A stretch of DNA of 64,000 bases from Caulobacter sp. 602-2. Its GTDB lineage: Bacteria; Pseudomonadota; Alphaproteobacteria; Caulobacterales; Caulobacteraceae. The notes below the pieces were generated by a model. The model was not told the origin of the DNA. It ran no database searches and saw only the letters and a list, made by a program, of their open reading frames with translations. Of this stretch, positions 19,284 through 27,443 are shown one piece after another. The DNA is taken from positions 25,324 to 89,323 of the forward strand of contig NZ_JAAKGT010000016.1 in the NCBI RefSeq assembly GCF_011043625.1, read 5' to 3'. How positions within the stretch are numbered: position 1 is the first letter of the stretch; every line of letters begins with the position of its first letter. The position numbers were made by a program, and so were the translations under genes.

Positions 19284-20060
19284 CTACCGCGCCAGCCGCC
19301 CGTCGCTCAGCGCCGCCGGCTCGAAGCGGAAGATCACCTCCGGATCGGGCTCGGGCACGCCCTTGAGGATCTTCTTGCCCGCCGCCCCGCTGGGCGCGGC
19401 CGCGTGCAGCAGCCAGCGGATGATGTTCAGCCGGGCGGCCTTCTTGTGGTCGGCGCGCACGCACACCCAGGGCGCGGCCTCAGTGTGGGTGCGGGTCAGC
19501 ATGTCGTCGCGGGCGGCGGTGTAGTCGTCCCACTTCTCCTGGGCGACGGCGTCCAGCGGGCTGGTCTTGAAGGCCTTCAGCGGATCGTCGCGCCGGGCCT
19601 TCAGCCGCTCGGCCTGCACGTCCTTGCCGATGTCGAGCCAGAACTTCGACAGCCGCATGCCGTTCTCGACCAGCATCCGCTCGAAGCCGGGCACATCGCG
19701 CAGGAACTGCTCCTGCTGCTGCGGCGTGGAAAAGCCCATCACCCGCTCGACCCCGGCGCGGTTGTACCAGGAGCGGTTGAAGATCACCGCCTCGCCGCAG
19801 GCCGGCAGCCATTCCACATAGCGCTGGAAGTACCACTCGCTGGCCTCGCGGTCGCTTGGCTTGGGCAGGGCCGCGACGATGGTCTGGCGGCGGTGCAGGT
19901 GCTCGGTGATGCGGGCGATGGCGCCGTCCTTGCCGGCGGCGTCGCGCCCCTCGAAGATCGCCAGCAGCTTCCACTGCTTGTCCATGGCGTGCTTCTGCAG
20001 GGCGATCAGCGCGATCTGAAGGTCGCGCAGCTCTTCGTCGTAGTCGCGGTCCTTGCTCAT
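19284..20060 (-). CDS. ppk2: Polyphosphate kinase 2
   Basis: A 258-residue PPK2 with Walker A GRDAAGKDG and the characteristic WYFQRYVEWLP. The Walker B region reads IFNRSWYNRAGVERVMGF: many characterised PPK2 have Asp before RSWYNR, here it is Asn. The rest matches the family (KFWLDIGKDVQ, DDPLKAFKTSPLD, KWDDYTAARDDML, HKKAARLNIIRWLL). It moves phosphate between polyphosphate and nucleoside mono/diphosphates in the cytoplasm. It is divergent from rsmE (47 bp apart) and convergent with the redoxin gene, with the family D repeat between. Confidence 0.92.
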   Translation of the reverse strand: MSKDRDYDEELRDLQIALIALQKHAMDKQWKLLAIFEGRDAAGKDGAIARITEHLHRRQTIVAALPKPSDREASEWYFQRYVEWLPACGEAVIFNRSWYNRAGVERVMGFSTPQQQEQFLRDVPGFERMLVENGMRLSKFWLDIGKDVQAERLKARRDDPLKAFKTSPLDAVAQEKWDDYTAARDDMLTRTHTEAAPWVCVRADHKKAARLNIIRWLLHAAAPSGAAGKKILKGVPEPDPEVIFRFEPAALSDGRLAR

Positions 20061-20107
20061 GGGAACGAGCCTACCCCCGAAAGCGAAACCTGCGCTAGAA
20101 GGAGCGC

Positions 20108-20827
20108 ATGATCCGTCTTTTCGTGCCCCAGCCGCTGTCCAAGGACGCCGGAATCGCTCCGACCCAGGAGCAGTCGCGCTATCTCGTCCAGGTCATGCGC
20201 CTTGGCGTCGGCGACGAGATCCTCGTGTTCAACGGGACCGACGGCGAGTGGCGCGCCAGCCTGGTCGACGCCGGCAAGCGCGGCTGCCTCCTGAAGGCCG
20301 AGGAACAGACCCGCGAGCAGACCACGCCCCCCGACCTCGACCTCGTCGTCGCCATGGTCAAGCGCGGCCGCGTCGAGACCATCGTCGAAAAGGCCGCCGA
20401 ACTGGGCGCCCGCCGCGTGCGCCTGACGGTCACCCGCCGCACCAATGTCGACTACATGAAGCTGGCCCGCCTGGACGCCATCGCCATGGAGGCCGCCGAG
20501 CAGACCGGCCGCCTCGACGTGCCGGCCATCCTGGATCCCGAGAAGCTCGACAAGATCCTCGACGGCTGGGACGAGAGCCGGCGCCTGGTGTTCTGCGACG
20601 AGGGCGGCGATGCGAAACCCGCCATCGAGGCCCTGGCCGGCACGGGCGGCCCCGCCGCCATCCTGATCGGCCCCGAAGGCGGCTTCGCCCCCGAAGAACG
20701 CGAGCGCCTTCGCGCCCTGCCCTTCGTCACCCCGGTGTCGCTGGGCCCGCGCATCCTGCGCGCCGACACGGCCGCGATCAGCGCCATGACCCTGTGGCAG
20801 GCCGCGGCGGGGGATTGGCGCGCCTAG
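20108..20827 (+). CDS. rsmE: 16S rRNA m3U1498 methyltransferase
   Basis: A 239-residue SPOUT-class enzyme. It has the RsmE hallmarks: an N-terminal PUA-like domain (RLFVPQPLS and later RYLVQVMRLGVGDEILVFNG), then KRGRVETIVEKAAELGARRV, and the C-terminal knot motifs LIGPEGGFAPEERE and LGPRILRADTAAISAM. It methylates U1498 of 16S rRNA. The stop overlaps the Sel1 protein stop from the other strand by four bases, so the two genes share a convergent 3' end. Confidence 0.95.
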   Translation: MIRLFVPQPLSKDAGIAPTQEQSRYLVQVMRLGVGDEILVFNGTDGEWRASLVDAGKRGCLLKAEEQTREQTTPPDLDLVVAMVKRGRVETIVEKAAELGARRVRLTVTRRTNVDYMKLARLDAIAMEAAEQTGRLDVPAILDPEKLDKILDGWDESRRLVFCDEGGDAKPAIEALAGTGGPAAILIGPEGGFAPEERERLRALPFVTPVSLGPRILRADTAAISAMTLWQAAAGDWRA

Positions 20828-21588
20828 AGCCCGCAGGCCTTGCGCACGAACTCGCCGTCCTTGGCGCCCTGCGCCGACGGCGCGCCGCGGCCCTCGTACT
20901 CGTAGAAGGTCACGCTCGAGGCGCCGCCCGACACCTGCTTGGGCCGCGCGACGCTGTAGCCGTCGATCTTGAGCCGGACGGCGCGATACCGGGTCGCGGC
21001 GATCATGCCGCCGTCGTCGGGGCCGTACAGCGCGACAAAGTCGCCGCCCGAGCCTGCCGCGCGCACATACTCGTTGGCCTTGCCGAACATGGCCGTGGTG
21101 GTCTTGGCGCGCTCGTAGCCCAGGCGTTCGATCGCCTCCTTGGCGCAGGCCAGCTTCTGGTCCTCGGCCTTGGCGATCCTGGCCAGTTCGTTGAAGGCGG
21201 GCATCGAGCCGTGCCGATCGGCCCTGACCAGGTAGTCGACGGCCTCGTCGCGATCGGCGGGCAGACCCTGGCCGTTCAGGTAGCGCAGGCCCAGGCGATA
21301 CTCGGCGTCCATGTGGCCGCCGTCGGCCGCCTGCCGCAGATAGGCCAGCGACCGGCCGTCGTCCTTGGGCACGTCGCCGCCGCTCTCGTAGGCGCGCGCC
21401 AGGAAATAGGCGACCAGCACATTGCCGGCCTTGGCCGCCAGGTCCATCTGCCGAAAGGCCTCGTCCTTGTTTCCCGCCTTGGCGGCTTCCTGGGCGGCGG
21501 CGATGTACTGGGCCCCGGGCGTCTCTTCCTGGGCCAGGGCCGGCGTGGCGGCCACGGCCGCGGCGACGAGCAACGTTGCGAACTTCAT
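20824..21588 (-). CDS. Sel1-repeat periplasmic protein
   Basis: 254 residues from the ATG at 21588, which has GGAGGGGAAG before it. It has a signal peptide (MKFATLLVAAAVAATPALA), then Sel1-like tetratricopeptide repeats of 36 residues: AKAGNVLVAYFLARAYESGG, and AADGGHMDAEYRLGLRYLNG. The C-terminal part (about 140-254) is not repeat-like and contains Tyr- and Gly-rich segments with a final Cys. It is probably a protein-protein scaffold in the envelope. The gene is convergent with rsmE and overlaps it by four bases at the stops. Confidence 0.85.
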   Translation of the reverse strand: MKFATLLVAAAVAATPALAQEETPGAQYIAAAQEAAKAGNKDEAFRQMDLAAKAGNVLVAYFLARAYESGGDVPKDDGRSLAYLRQAADGGHMDAEYRLGLRYLNGQGLPADRDEAVDYLVRADRHGSMPAFNELARIAKAEDQKLACAKEAIERLGYERAKTTTAMFGKANEYVRAAGSGGDFVALYGPDDGGMIAATRYRAVRLKIDGYSVARPKQVSGGASSVTFYEYEGRGAPSAQGAKDGEFVRKACGL

Positions 21589-21847
21589 TCTTCCCCTCCC
21601 GGCCCCTGCCTCGCGGCAGGCTCGCCCACGGCCCATGTCTAGGGTTTTTCGCCCCGTCCCAGAACAAGGATTTTTGTCGCGCCCGTCCCGCGCCCCGTCG
21701 CGGCGAGACCGAACGGTAACGCTAATTGTAGCGGACCCTCTTGAGGTCGGCTAAGACAGCGCCCAACTGCGCTCCACGCGTTTCGTGGCGGTCGGGGGGA
21801 ATTGGGCCCCTCCCCTCCTGTGGCGTTCGATTTTAGGGGAGACGGCG

Positions 21848-23209
21848 ATGGCCGACACCGCCAGCCTGGATCAGCGCCCGCTGACCCTCGAAGACCTGAC
21901 CGCCTATTTCGCCAAGGGTTGCAAGCCAAGGTCGGCCTTCCGCGTCGGCGCAGAGCACGAGAAGTTCGGCTTCTATCTCGGCTCCCATGCGCCGGTCCCC
22001 TACGAGGGCGACAAGGGCGTGCACGCCCTGCTCGTGGGCCTGCAGCGCTTCGGCTGGAAGCCGGTGATGGAAGGCGATGTGATCATCGGCCTTGAGCGCA
22101 ACGGCGCCAATGTCAGCCTGGAGCCCGGCGGCCAGTTCGAGCTTTCCGGCGCCCCGCTGCTGACCATGCACGACATCTGCGAGGAGACCGGCGGCCACCT
22201 CGACGAGGTCAAGGCCGTGGCCGACGAGTTGGGCCTGGGCTTCCTGGGGGTCGGCTTCTCGCCGCAGTGGAAGCGCGAGGAGGTGCCGGTCATGCCCAAG
22301 GGCCGGTACGTGATCATGCGCAACTACATGCCCAAGGTCGGCAATCTGGGCCTCGACATGATGCTGCGCACCTGCACTGTGCAGGCCAATCTCGACTTCG
22401 AGAGCGAAGCCGACATGGTCGCCAAGTTCCGCATGAGCCTGGCCCTGCAGCCGATCGCCACGGCGCTGTTCGCCAATTCTCCGTTCACGGAAGGCAAGCC
22501 CAACGGCTTCCTCTCCGCCCGCGCCAACGTCTGGACCGACACCGATCCCAACCGCACGGGCCTGCTCGACTTCGTGTTCCAGGACGGCTTCGGCTTCGAG
22601 CGCTACGCCCAGTACATGCTGGACGTGCCGATGTACTTCGCCAAGCGCGGCGACCGCTACATCGACCTGGCCGGCCGCTCGTTCCGTGACTTCATCGACG
22701 GCAAGATCGAGGAAGTCGGCGGCGAGCGCGCCAGCCTCAAGGACTGGGCCGACCACGCCACCACGGCGTTCCCCGAGGTGCGCCTGAAGACCTATCTGGA
22801 AATGCGCGGCGCCGACGCGGGTCCGTGGAGCCGCCTGTGCGCCCTGCCGGCCCTGTGGACCGGCGTGTTCTACGACGACGCGGCTCTGGCGGCGGCCTGG
22901 GACCTGGCCAAGGACTGGACGGTGGAAGACCGCGAGGGCCTGCGCCGCGACGTGCCCAAGCTGGGCCTCAAGGCGCAGGTCGCCGGCCGCAGCGTGCAGG
23001 ACGTCGCCAAGGACTTCGTCGCCATCGCCAAGCAGGGCCTGAAGGCCCGCGCCCAGCTGAACGGCGGCTTCCTGGACGAGACGATCTATCTGGGCGAACT
23101 GGAAGAGATCGCCGACAGCGGCGTCACCCCCGCCGAACGCCTGCTGGAGAAGTTCCACGGTCCGTGGGGCGGCGACATCGGCAAGCTGTTCGACGAAGGC
23201 GCCTACTGA
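21848..23209 (+). CDS. gshA: Glutamate-cysteine ligase
   Basis: 453 residues, the plant/proteobacterial GCL type. Characteristic runs are FRVGAEHEKFGF, ERNGANVSLEPGGQFELSGAPL, VPVMPKGRYVIMRNYMPKVG, TCTVQANLDFESEADMV and ANSPFTEGKPNGFLSARANVW. It joins glutamate and cysteine with ATP in the first step of glutathione synthesis. The ATG at 21848 follows GGGGAGACGGCG. The frame extends upstream but the extension has no family resemblance. gshB is not in the window. GloB, which uses glutathione thioesters, lies just 0.5 kb away. Confidence 0.94.
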   Translation: MADTASLDQRPLTLEDLTAYFAKGCKPRSAFRVGAEHEKFGFYLGSHAPVPYEGDKGVHALLVGLQRFGWKPVMEGDVIIGLERNGANVSLEPGGQFELSGAPLLTMHDICEETGGHLDEVKAVADELGLGFLGVGFSPQWKREEVPVMPKGRYVIMRNYMPKVGNLGLDMMLRTCTVQANLDFESEADMVAKFRMSLALQPIATALFANSPFTEGKPNGFLSARANVWTDTDPNRTGLLDFVFQDGFGFERYAQYMLDVPMYFAKRGDRYIDLAGRSFRDFIDGKIEEVGGERASLKDWADHATTAFPEVRLKTYLEMRGADAGPWSRLCALPALWTGVFYDDAALAAAWDLAKDWTVEDREGLRRDVPKLGLKAQVAGRSVQDVAKDFVAIAKQGLKARAQLNGGFLDETIYLGELEEIADSGVTPAERLLEKFHGPWGGDIGKLFDEGAY

Positions 23210-23218
23210 GAAGGCAGG

Positions 23219-23236
23219 CCCCCTCCCCCGAGGGGG
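23219..23236. terminator. GC-only hairpin between gshA and cupin gene
   Basis: CCCCCTC (23219-23225), four C bases and GAGGGGG (23230-23236) form a stem between the two converging 3' ends. There is no U tail, so termination efficiency is doubtful; it could be part of a degraded family B element. Confidence 0.45.
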
Positions 23237-23245
23237 GGCTCCGCC

Positions 23246-23707
23246 CTAGACCTTGGGCCGCCAGTCTTCCGGCGCCAGCTCGAAGCCCTCGAACCGGAAG
23301 CCCGGCGCGACGGTGCAGCCGACCAGGGTCCAGGCCCCCAGCGACACGGCCGTCTGCCACCAGCCGACCGGCACCACCACCTGCGGGCGGCAGCCGGCGC
23401 GCAGGTCCGGACCCAGGGTGTGGGGCGTCGCGCCGACGCCGTCGGGCGGCGACAGGGTCAGGCGGATCGGGGCGCCGGCGTACCAGTGCCAGACCTCGAC
23501 CGCATCGATGCGGTGCCAGGCCGACATCTGCTCGGCCTCCAGCAGGTAGTAGATCGCCGTCGAGGCCGGGCGGCCTTCGGCGTTCGGCGCGTCCTCGAAC
23601 ATGCGCACGTACCAGCCGCCCTCGGGGTGGGGCTGCATGCCCAGCAGGCGTACGATCTCCTTGGCCCCCAGATCGCCCGAAATCCCCGCAACGCTCATCG
23701 CACTCAT
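23246..23707 (-). CDS. Cupin_5 (DUF985) family protein
   Basis: 153 residues; the start at 23707 overlaps the gloB stop by ATGA. Family features: LGMQPHPEGGWYVRMFED, TAIYYLLEAEQMSAWHRIDAVEVWHWYAGAP and GWWQTA, with the cupin metal/ligand residues in the H-x-x-E region (HRIDAVEVWHWY). Homologues belong to the cupin superfamily and bind small ligands, but the function is not settled. It is translationally coupled to gloB, so a role in glyoxalase-linked detoxification is possible only by context. Confidence 0.85.
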   Translation of the reverse strand: MSAMSVAGISGDLGAKEIVRLLGMQPHPEGGWYVRMFEDAPNAEGRPASTAIYYLLEAEQMSAWHRIDAVEVWHWYAGAPIRLTLSPPDGVGATPHTLGPDLRAGCRPQVVVPVGWWQTAVSLGAWTLVGCTVAPGFRFEGFELAPEDWRPKV

Positions 23708-24450
23708 CCCTTGAAACTGTCCTTGGCCGCGCGGATCTCGGCGAAGGCCTGGGCGGGCGCAAGGCCCGGCCGCAGCGCCGGGGCGCGCAGGAACGGATTG
23801 GTGGCCTTCTCCAGGCCGATGGTGGTGGGCACGGTGGCCTCGCCGCGCTCGCGGGCGGCGAACACCTGGTCGGCCCGCGCCCGCAGCGCCGGATCGTCGT
23901 CGACCGACAGGGCGAAGCGGGCGTTGGAGGCGGTGTATTCGTGGGCGCAGTAGACGACCGTGTCGTCGGGCAGGGCCGCCAGCCGCGACAGCGAGGCCCA
24001 CATCTGCTCGGGGTCGCCCTCGAACATCCGGCCGCAGCCGAGGGCGAACAGGGTGTCGCCGACAAAGGCCACGCCGCCTTCGGCGTCGTAATAGGCAAGA
24101 TGGCCCAAGGTGTGGCCCCCGCTGTCGATCACCGCCAGCTGGGTCTCGCCCAGCAGAACGGTCTCGCCCGGGCGCGCCTCGTGATGCACCGGCGCGATGC
24201 GCGTCACCTCCTGCGGACCGATGATGGTCGCGCCGGTGGCGGCATAGAGCTTCTCGTTGCCGCCCGCGTGGTCGGGGTGCCAGTGGGTGTTGAGGATGAA
24301 GTCGAGCTCCCAGCCCAGCTTTTCCAGCTGCACCAGGATGGCTTCGGCGTCCGGCGTGTCGATGCAGGCGGTCTTGCCCGTCGCCACGTCGCGCACGAGA
24401 AAGCCGTAATTGTCGGAGAGGCAGGGAAACTGGTGGATTTGCAGCGGCAT
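23704..24450 (-). CDS. gloB: Hydroxyacylglutathione hydrolase (glyoxalase II)
   Basis: 248 residues from the ATG at 24450; a GTG 18 bases upstream is possible but the ATG gives the usual MPLQIHQFPCLSDNYGF start. The binuclear metal motif is THWHPDHAGGN, with further ligands in GHTLGHLAYY, FVGDTLFALGCGRMFEG and YCAHEYTASN. It splits S-lactoylglutathione to lactate and glutathione. It lies next to gshA and overlaps the cupin_5 gene. It is divergent from the methyltransferase gene. Confidence 0.95.
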   Translation of the reverse strand: MPLQIHQFPCLSDNYGFLVRDVATGKTACIDTPDAEAILVQLEKLGWELDFILNTHWHPDHAGGNEKLYAATGATIIGPQEVTRIAPVHHEARPGETVLLGETQLAVIDSGGHTLGHLAYYDAEGGVAFVGDTLFALGCGRMFEGDPEQMWASLSRLAALPDDTVVYCAHEYTASNARFALSVDDDPALRARADQVFAARERGEATVPTTIGLEKATNPFLRAPALRPGLAPAQAFAEIRAAKDSFKG

Positions 24451-24540
24451 GCGATCGGCCTCGGTCACGGACTGGGTCGGCGGGCGTGACGCGGAGGATT
24501 CGCCCGCCTACATAGATGGCCTCGACGCCACGGAGAGACA

Positions 24541-25356
24541 ATGCGCCGCGACGTGCTCGACCTCAGAGCCTTCTACGCCGCCCCGCTGGGCCGGGTGGCG
24601 CGGGAGATGCTCGGCCGCAAGGTGGCCGAGGCCTGGGGCGACGCCAACGGCCTGGACGTGCTGGGCCTGGGCTACGCCACGCCCTTCCTCGACGAGTGCC
24701 GCGCCAAGGCCCGCCGGGTGGTGGCCGCCATGCCCGCGACGCAGGGCGTGGAAGTCTGGCCCGTGGGCGAGCGTAACCAGGCCGCCCTGGTCGAAGAGAC
24801 CGCCCTGCCCTTTCCCAACGCCATGTTCGACCGGATCCTGGCCGTCCACGCACTGGAAGAGGCCGACGATCCGCTGGCCGTGCTGCGCGAACTGTGGCGG
24901 GTGATGGCCCCGTCCGGCCGCCTGATCGTCGCGGTGGCCTCGCGCGACGGCGTCTGGGCCCGCGCCGAGGGCACCCCGTTCGGCCACGGCCGCCCGTTCA
25001 GCCGCGGTCAGCTGGAAAGCCTGCTGCGCGAGGCCGACCTGGAGCCCGCCGGCTGGACCCGGGCGCTCTATGCGCCGCCCGCCGGCTTCACCGTCGGCTG
25101 GGCCGAGGGCTTCGAGCAGGTCGGCGCGCGCCTCTGGCCGCGCTTCGCCGGCCTGATCCTGATGGAAGCGGTCAAGCAGACCTTCGCGGTCAAGCCGCGC
25201 GGCAGCCGGGCCCGCGCCCGGGTGTTCGCCCCGGTCATGCCGCCCGCGCCGGCCGGCGTGGCGCCTGTTCGAAAGGCGCCGGGAACCGTAAGGACCGGAA
25301 TACTATTGGAAGCTGTGGCGCCAGGGCCTAGCCTTGAGTCGCCGACACAGCCGTAA
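24541..25356 (+). CDS. Class I SAM-dependent methyltransferase
   Basis: 271 residues. The Rossmann core has DVLGLGYATPFLDE (motif I) and a later LPFPNAMFDRILAVHALEEADDPLAVLRELWRVMAPSGRLIV (motifs II/III), the Methyltransf_11 pattern. The second half, from about residue 160, is Arg/Pro/Ala-rich and lower in conservation. Substrate unknown. It is divergent from gloB and followed after 28 bases by the PII gene. The similarity is to the class rather than to a named enzyme. Confidence 0.82.
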   Translation: MRRDVLDLRAFYAAPLGRVAREMLGRKVAEAWGDANGLDVLGLGYATPFLDECRAKARRVVAAMPATQGVEVWPVGERNQAALVEETALPFPNAMFDRILAVHALEEADDPLAVLRELWRVMAPSGRLIVAVASRDGVWARAEGTPFGHGRPFSRGQLESLLREADLEPAGWTRALYAPPAGFTVGWAEGFEQVGARLWPRFAGLILMEAVKQTFAVKPRGSRARARVFAPVMPPAPAGVAPVRKAPGTVRTGILLEAVAPGPSLESPTQP

Positions 25357-25384
25357 ACCGGCCGCGTAAAGGGGAATTCGCGCC

Positions 25385-25729
25385 ATGAAGATGATCGTCG
25401 CCGTTATCAAGCCCAGCCGCCTGGACGCCGTGCTGGAGGCGGTCACCGAGGCGGGCGCGTCGGGCCTGACGGTGACCGAGGTGCGCGGCTACGGCCGCCA
25501 GAAGGGCAAGACCGAGGTCTATCGCGGCGCCGAGTACGAGGTGAAGCTGCTGCCGAAGGTGAAGCTGGAGATCGCCGTGCCCACCGACGTGGCCGACGCG
25601 GTCATCGAGGCCCTGCAGCGCACCGCCAACACCGGCAAGATCGGCGACGGCAAGGTCTTCGTCCTCGACCTGGAACAGGCCCTGCGCATCCGTACGGGCG
25701 AGCGCGACGCGGCCGCCATCGCCGGCTGA
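25385..25729 (+). CDS. PII nitrogen-signal protein (GlnB/GlnK family)
   Basis: A 114-residue PII protein. The uridylylation site is Y51 in RGAEYEV within the T-loop (YGRQKGKTEVYRGAEY). The B-loop (TANTGKIGDGKVFVLDL) and the C-loop (IRTGER) are intact. It senses 2-oxoglutarate and ATP/ADP and signals nitrogen status. No glnA or amtB lies beside it, which is unusual: PII genes normally sit with one of these. GlnB and GlnK cannot be told apart here, so no symbol is given. Neighbours: a methyltransferase upstream and a phospholipase D downstream. Confidence 0.9.
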   Translation: MKMIVAVIKPSRLDAVLEAVTEAGASGLTVTEVRGYGRQKGKTEVYRGAEYEVKLLPKVKLEIAVPTDVADAVIEALQRTANTGKIGDGKVFVLDLEQALRIRTGERDAAAIAG

Positions 25730-25832
25730 TCCGCCGCGACGCGCGGCGGGATGATTTGGGACAAGCCGCGGCCACAAGCGGAGCCTTACACTGCCCCGTG
25801 CGTTTCAGTGGCAGTACGGGCGTAGGGGCGAC

Positions 25833-27341
25833 ATGGCCGAGATCGAAACCGTCTTCACGCCCGGCTCGACCTGCTGGCGGGTCGAGACCGCCGAACGCCT
25901 GGCGCTGTTCATCGACAACGACGAGGCCTTCGACGCCCTGAAGGCCCTGCTGCTGTCGGCCAAGCACTCGATCTGGATCCTGGCCTGGGTGTTCGATCCG
26001 CTCACGCGGTTGGACCCCGACCGGGTGAAGAGGAGCCGGGACCCCGTCCACGCCGACCGCATCGGCCTGCTGCTGCGGCGGCAGGCGGCGCTGAACCCGG
26101 CGTTGGACGTGCGGGTGCTGGCCTGGGACATGCCGTTCCCGATCGCCGCCTCCCAGTTGTTCGGCCCGCAGCGGGGCGCGGCCTTCTTCGCCGGCTCCAA
26201 GGTCAAGTACCGGCTGGACAACACCCTGCCGGCCAGCGCCAGCCACCACCAGAAGGTGGTCGTGGTCGACGGCGTCACGGCGCTGGTCAGCGGCGGCGAC
26301 ATCGGCGTCGACCGCTGGGACACCACCGCCCACCTCGACAACGATCCGCGCCGCCGCCTGCCGACCGGCCACCATTATCCGGCCCGCCACGAGGTCGCCG
26401 CCCTGGTCGACGGGCCGGTCGCCGGCGCCCTGGCCGAACTCTTCGCCGAGCGCTGGCGCAAGGCCACCGGCGAGACCCTGGATCCGCCCGAGCGCCCGCT
26501 GACGACGCCCTGGCCCGAACACCTGGCGCCGCTGCTGCGCCGCCTGCCGGTGGCCATCGCCCGCACCCAACCGCACTGGCGCCGCGACGCCGAGATCAAC
26601 GAGTGCCTGCTGCTGCACCTGGAGATGATCCGCACGGCCCAGTGGCTGATCTATATCGAGAACCAGTACCTGACCTCGCCGATCGTGGTCGAAGCCCTGG
26701 CCGAGCGCCTGGCCGAACCCGACGGCCCCGAGGTGGTGACGGTGGGCCCCGCCCGCAGCCCCAGCTATTTCGACCAGGTCACCATGGACAGCGCCCGCAC
26801 CGCGGCCATCAACCGCCTGCGCGAGGTCGACGTCCACGGCCGCTTCTTCGCCTTCAGCGCCCGCACGCCCAAGGGCGCGCCGATCATCGTCCATTCCAAG
26901 GTGGCGGTCGCCGACGACCGGGTGCTGCGCCTGGGCTCGGCCAACCTCAACAACCGCTCGATCGGCCTCGACACCGAGTGCGACATCGGCTTCGAGGCCC
27001 GCGACGAGGACCAGCGCCTGGCCATCGCCGCGTTCCTGGGCCGGCTGATCGGCCACTTCCTGGGGGTCGAGACGGAAAGCGTGCTGGAGGCCTTCATCGA
27101 GCACGGCGGCCTTGGCCCCGCCATCGAGGCCCTGGACGGCAAGACCGGCCCGCGCCGGCTGGAGCCGGTGGGCGTCATGCCGCTGAAGGGGATGAAGAAG
27201 TTCGTCGCAGACTGGAGCCTGGGCGACGCCATCGCCCCCGACGACGCCTGGCGCCCCTGGGGCCGCCGCAAGCGCCTCAAGCACGACCTGGCCAGGCTGA
27301 CGGCGCCGCCGCCGGAGCCGCCGGAACACCTGCAGCTTTAG
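25833..27341 (+). CDS. Phospholipase D family protein
   Basis: 502 residues. There are two HKD catalytic motifs: HHQKVVVVDG (about residue 147) and HSKVAVADD (about residue 353), with the usual GGD and SANLN following. The fold is the PLD superfamily; bacterial members are phospholipases, cardiolipin synthases or nucleases. LIYIENQYLTSP is typical of phosphatidyltransferases and plant-like PLDs. No signal peptide or transmembrane helix is obvious. A role in phospholipid turnover is inferred. Confidence 0.88.
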   Translation: MAEIETVFTPGSTCWRVETAERLALFIDNDEAFDALKALLLSAKHSIWILAWVFDPLTRLDPDRVKRSRDPVHADRIGLLLRRQAALNPALDVRVLAWDMPFPIAASQLFGPQRGAAFFAGSKVKYRLDNTLPASASHHQKVVVVDGVTALVSGGDIGVDRWDTTAHLDNDPRRRLPTGHHYPARHEVAALVDGPVAGALAELFAERWRKATGETLDPPERPLTTPWPEHLAPLLRRLPVAIARTQPHWRRDAEINECLLLHLEMIRTAQWLIYIENQYLTSPIVVEALAERLAEPDGPEVVTVGPARSPSYFDQVTMDSARTAAINRLREVDVHGRFFAFSARTPKGAPIIVHSKVAVADDRVLRLGSANLNNRSIGLDTECDIGFEARDEDQRLAIAAFLGRLIGHFLGVETESVLEAFIEHGGLGPAIEALDGKTGPRRLEPVGVMPLKGMKKFVADWSLGDAIAPDDAWRPWGRRKRLKHDLARLTAPPPEPPEHLQL

Positions 27342-27443
27342 AGGGCGCCGCCGAAAATACCCTCAAAGGTGCATAATTAGTTCAATTCAACCCTTCCGGG
27401 ATCATGTAAGCTCAAGCTTGCAAAATCTGCCAGGGAGGGACCG

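Noticed and set aside
25357..25384. Expectation that amtB or glnA accompanies the PII gene
   Set aside because: Neither is present in the surrounding genes; the PII gene is orphaned here.
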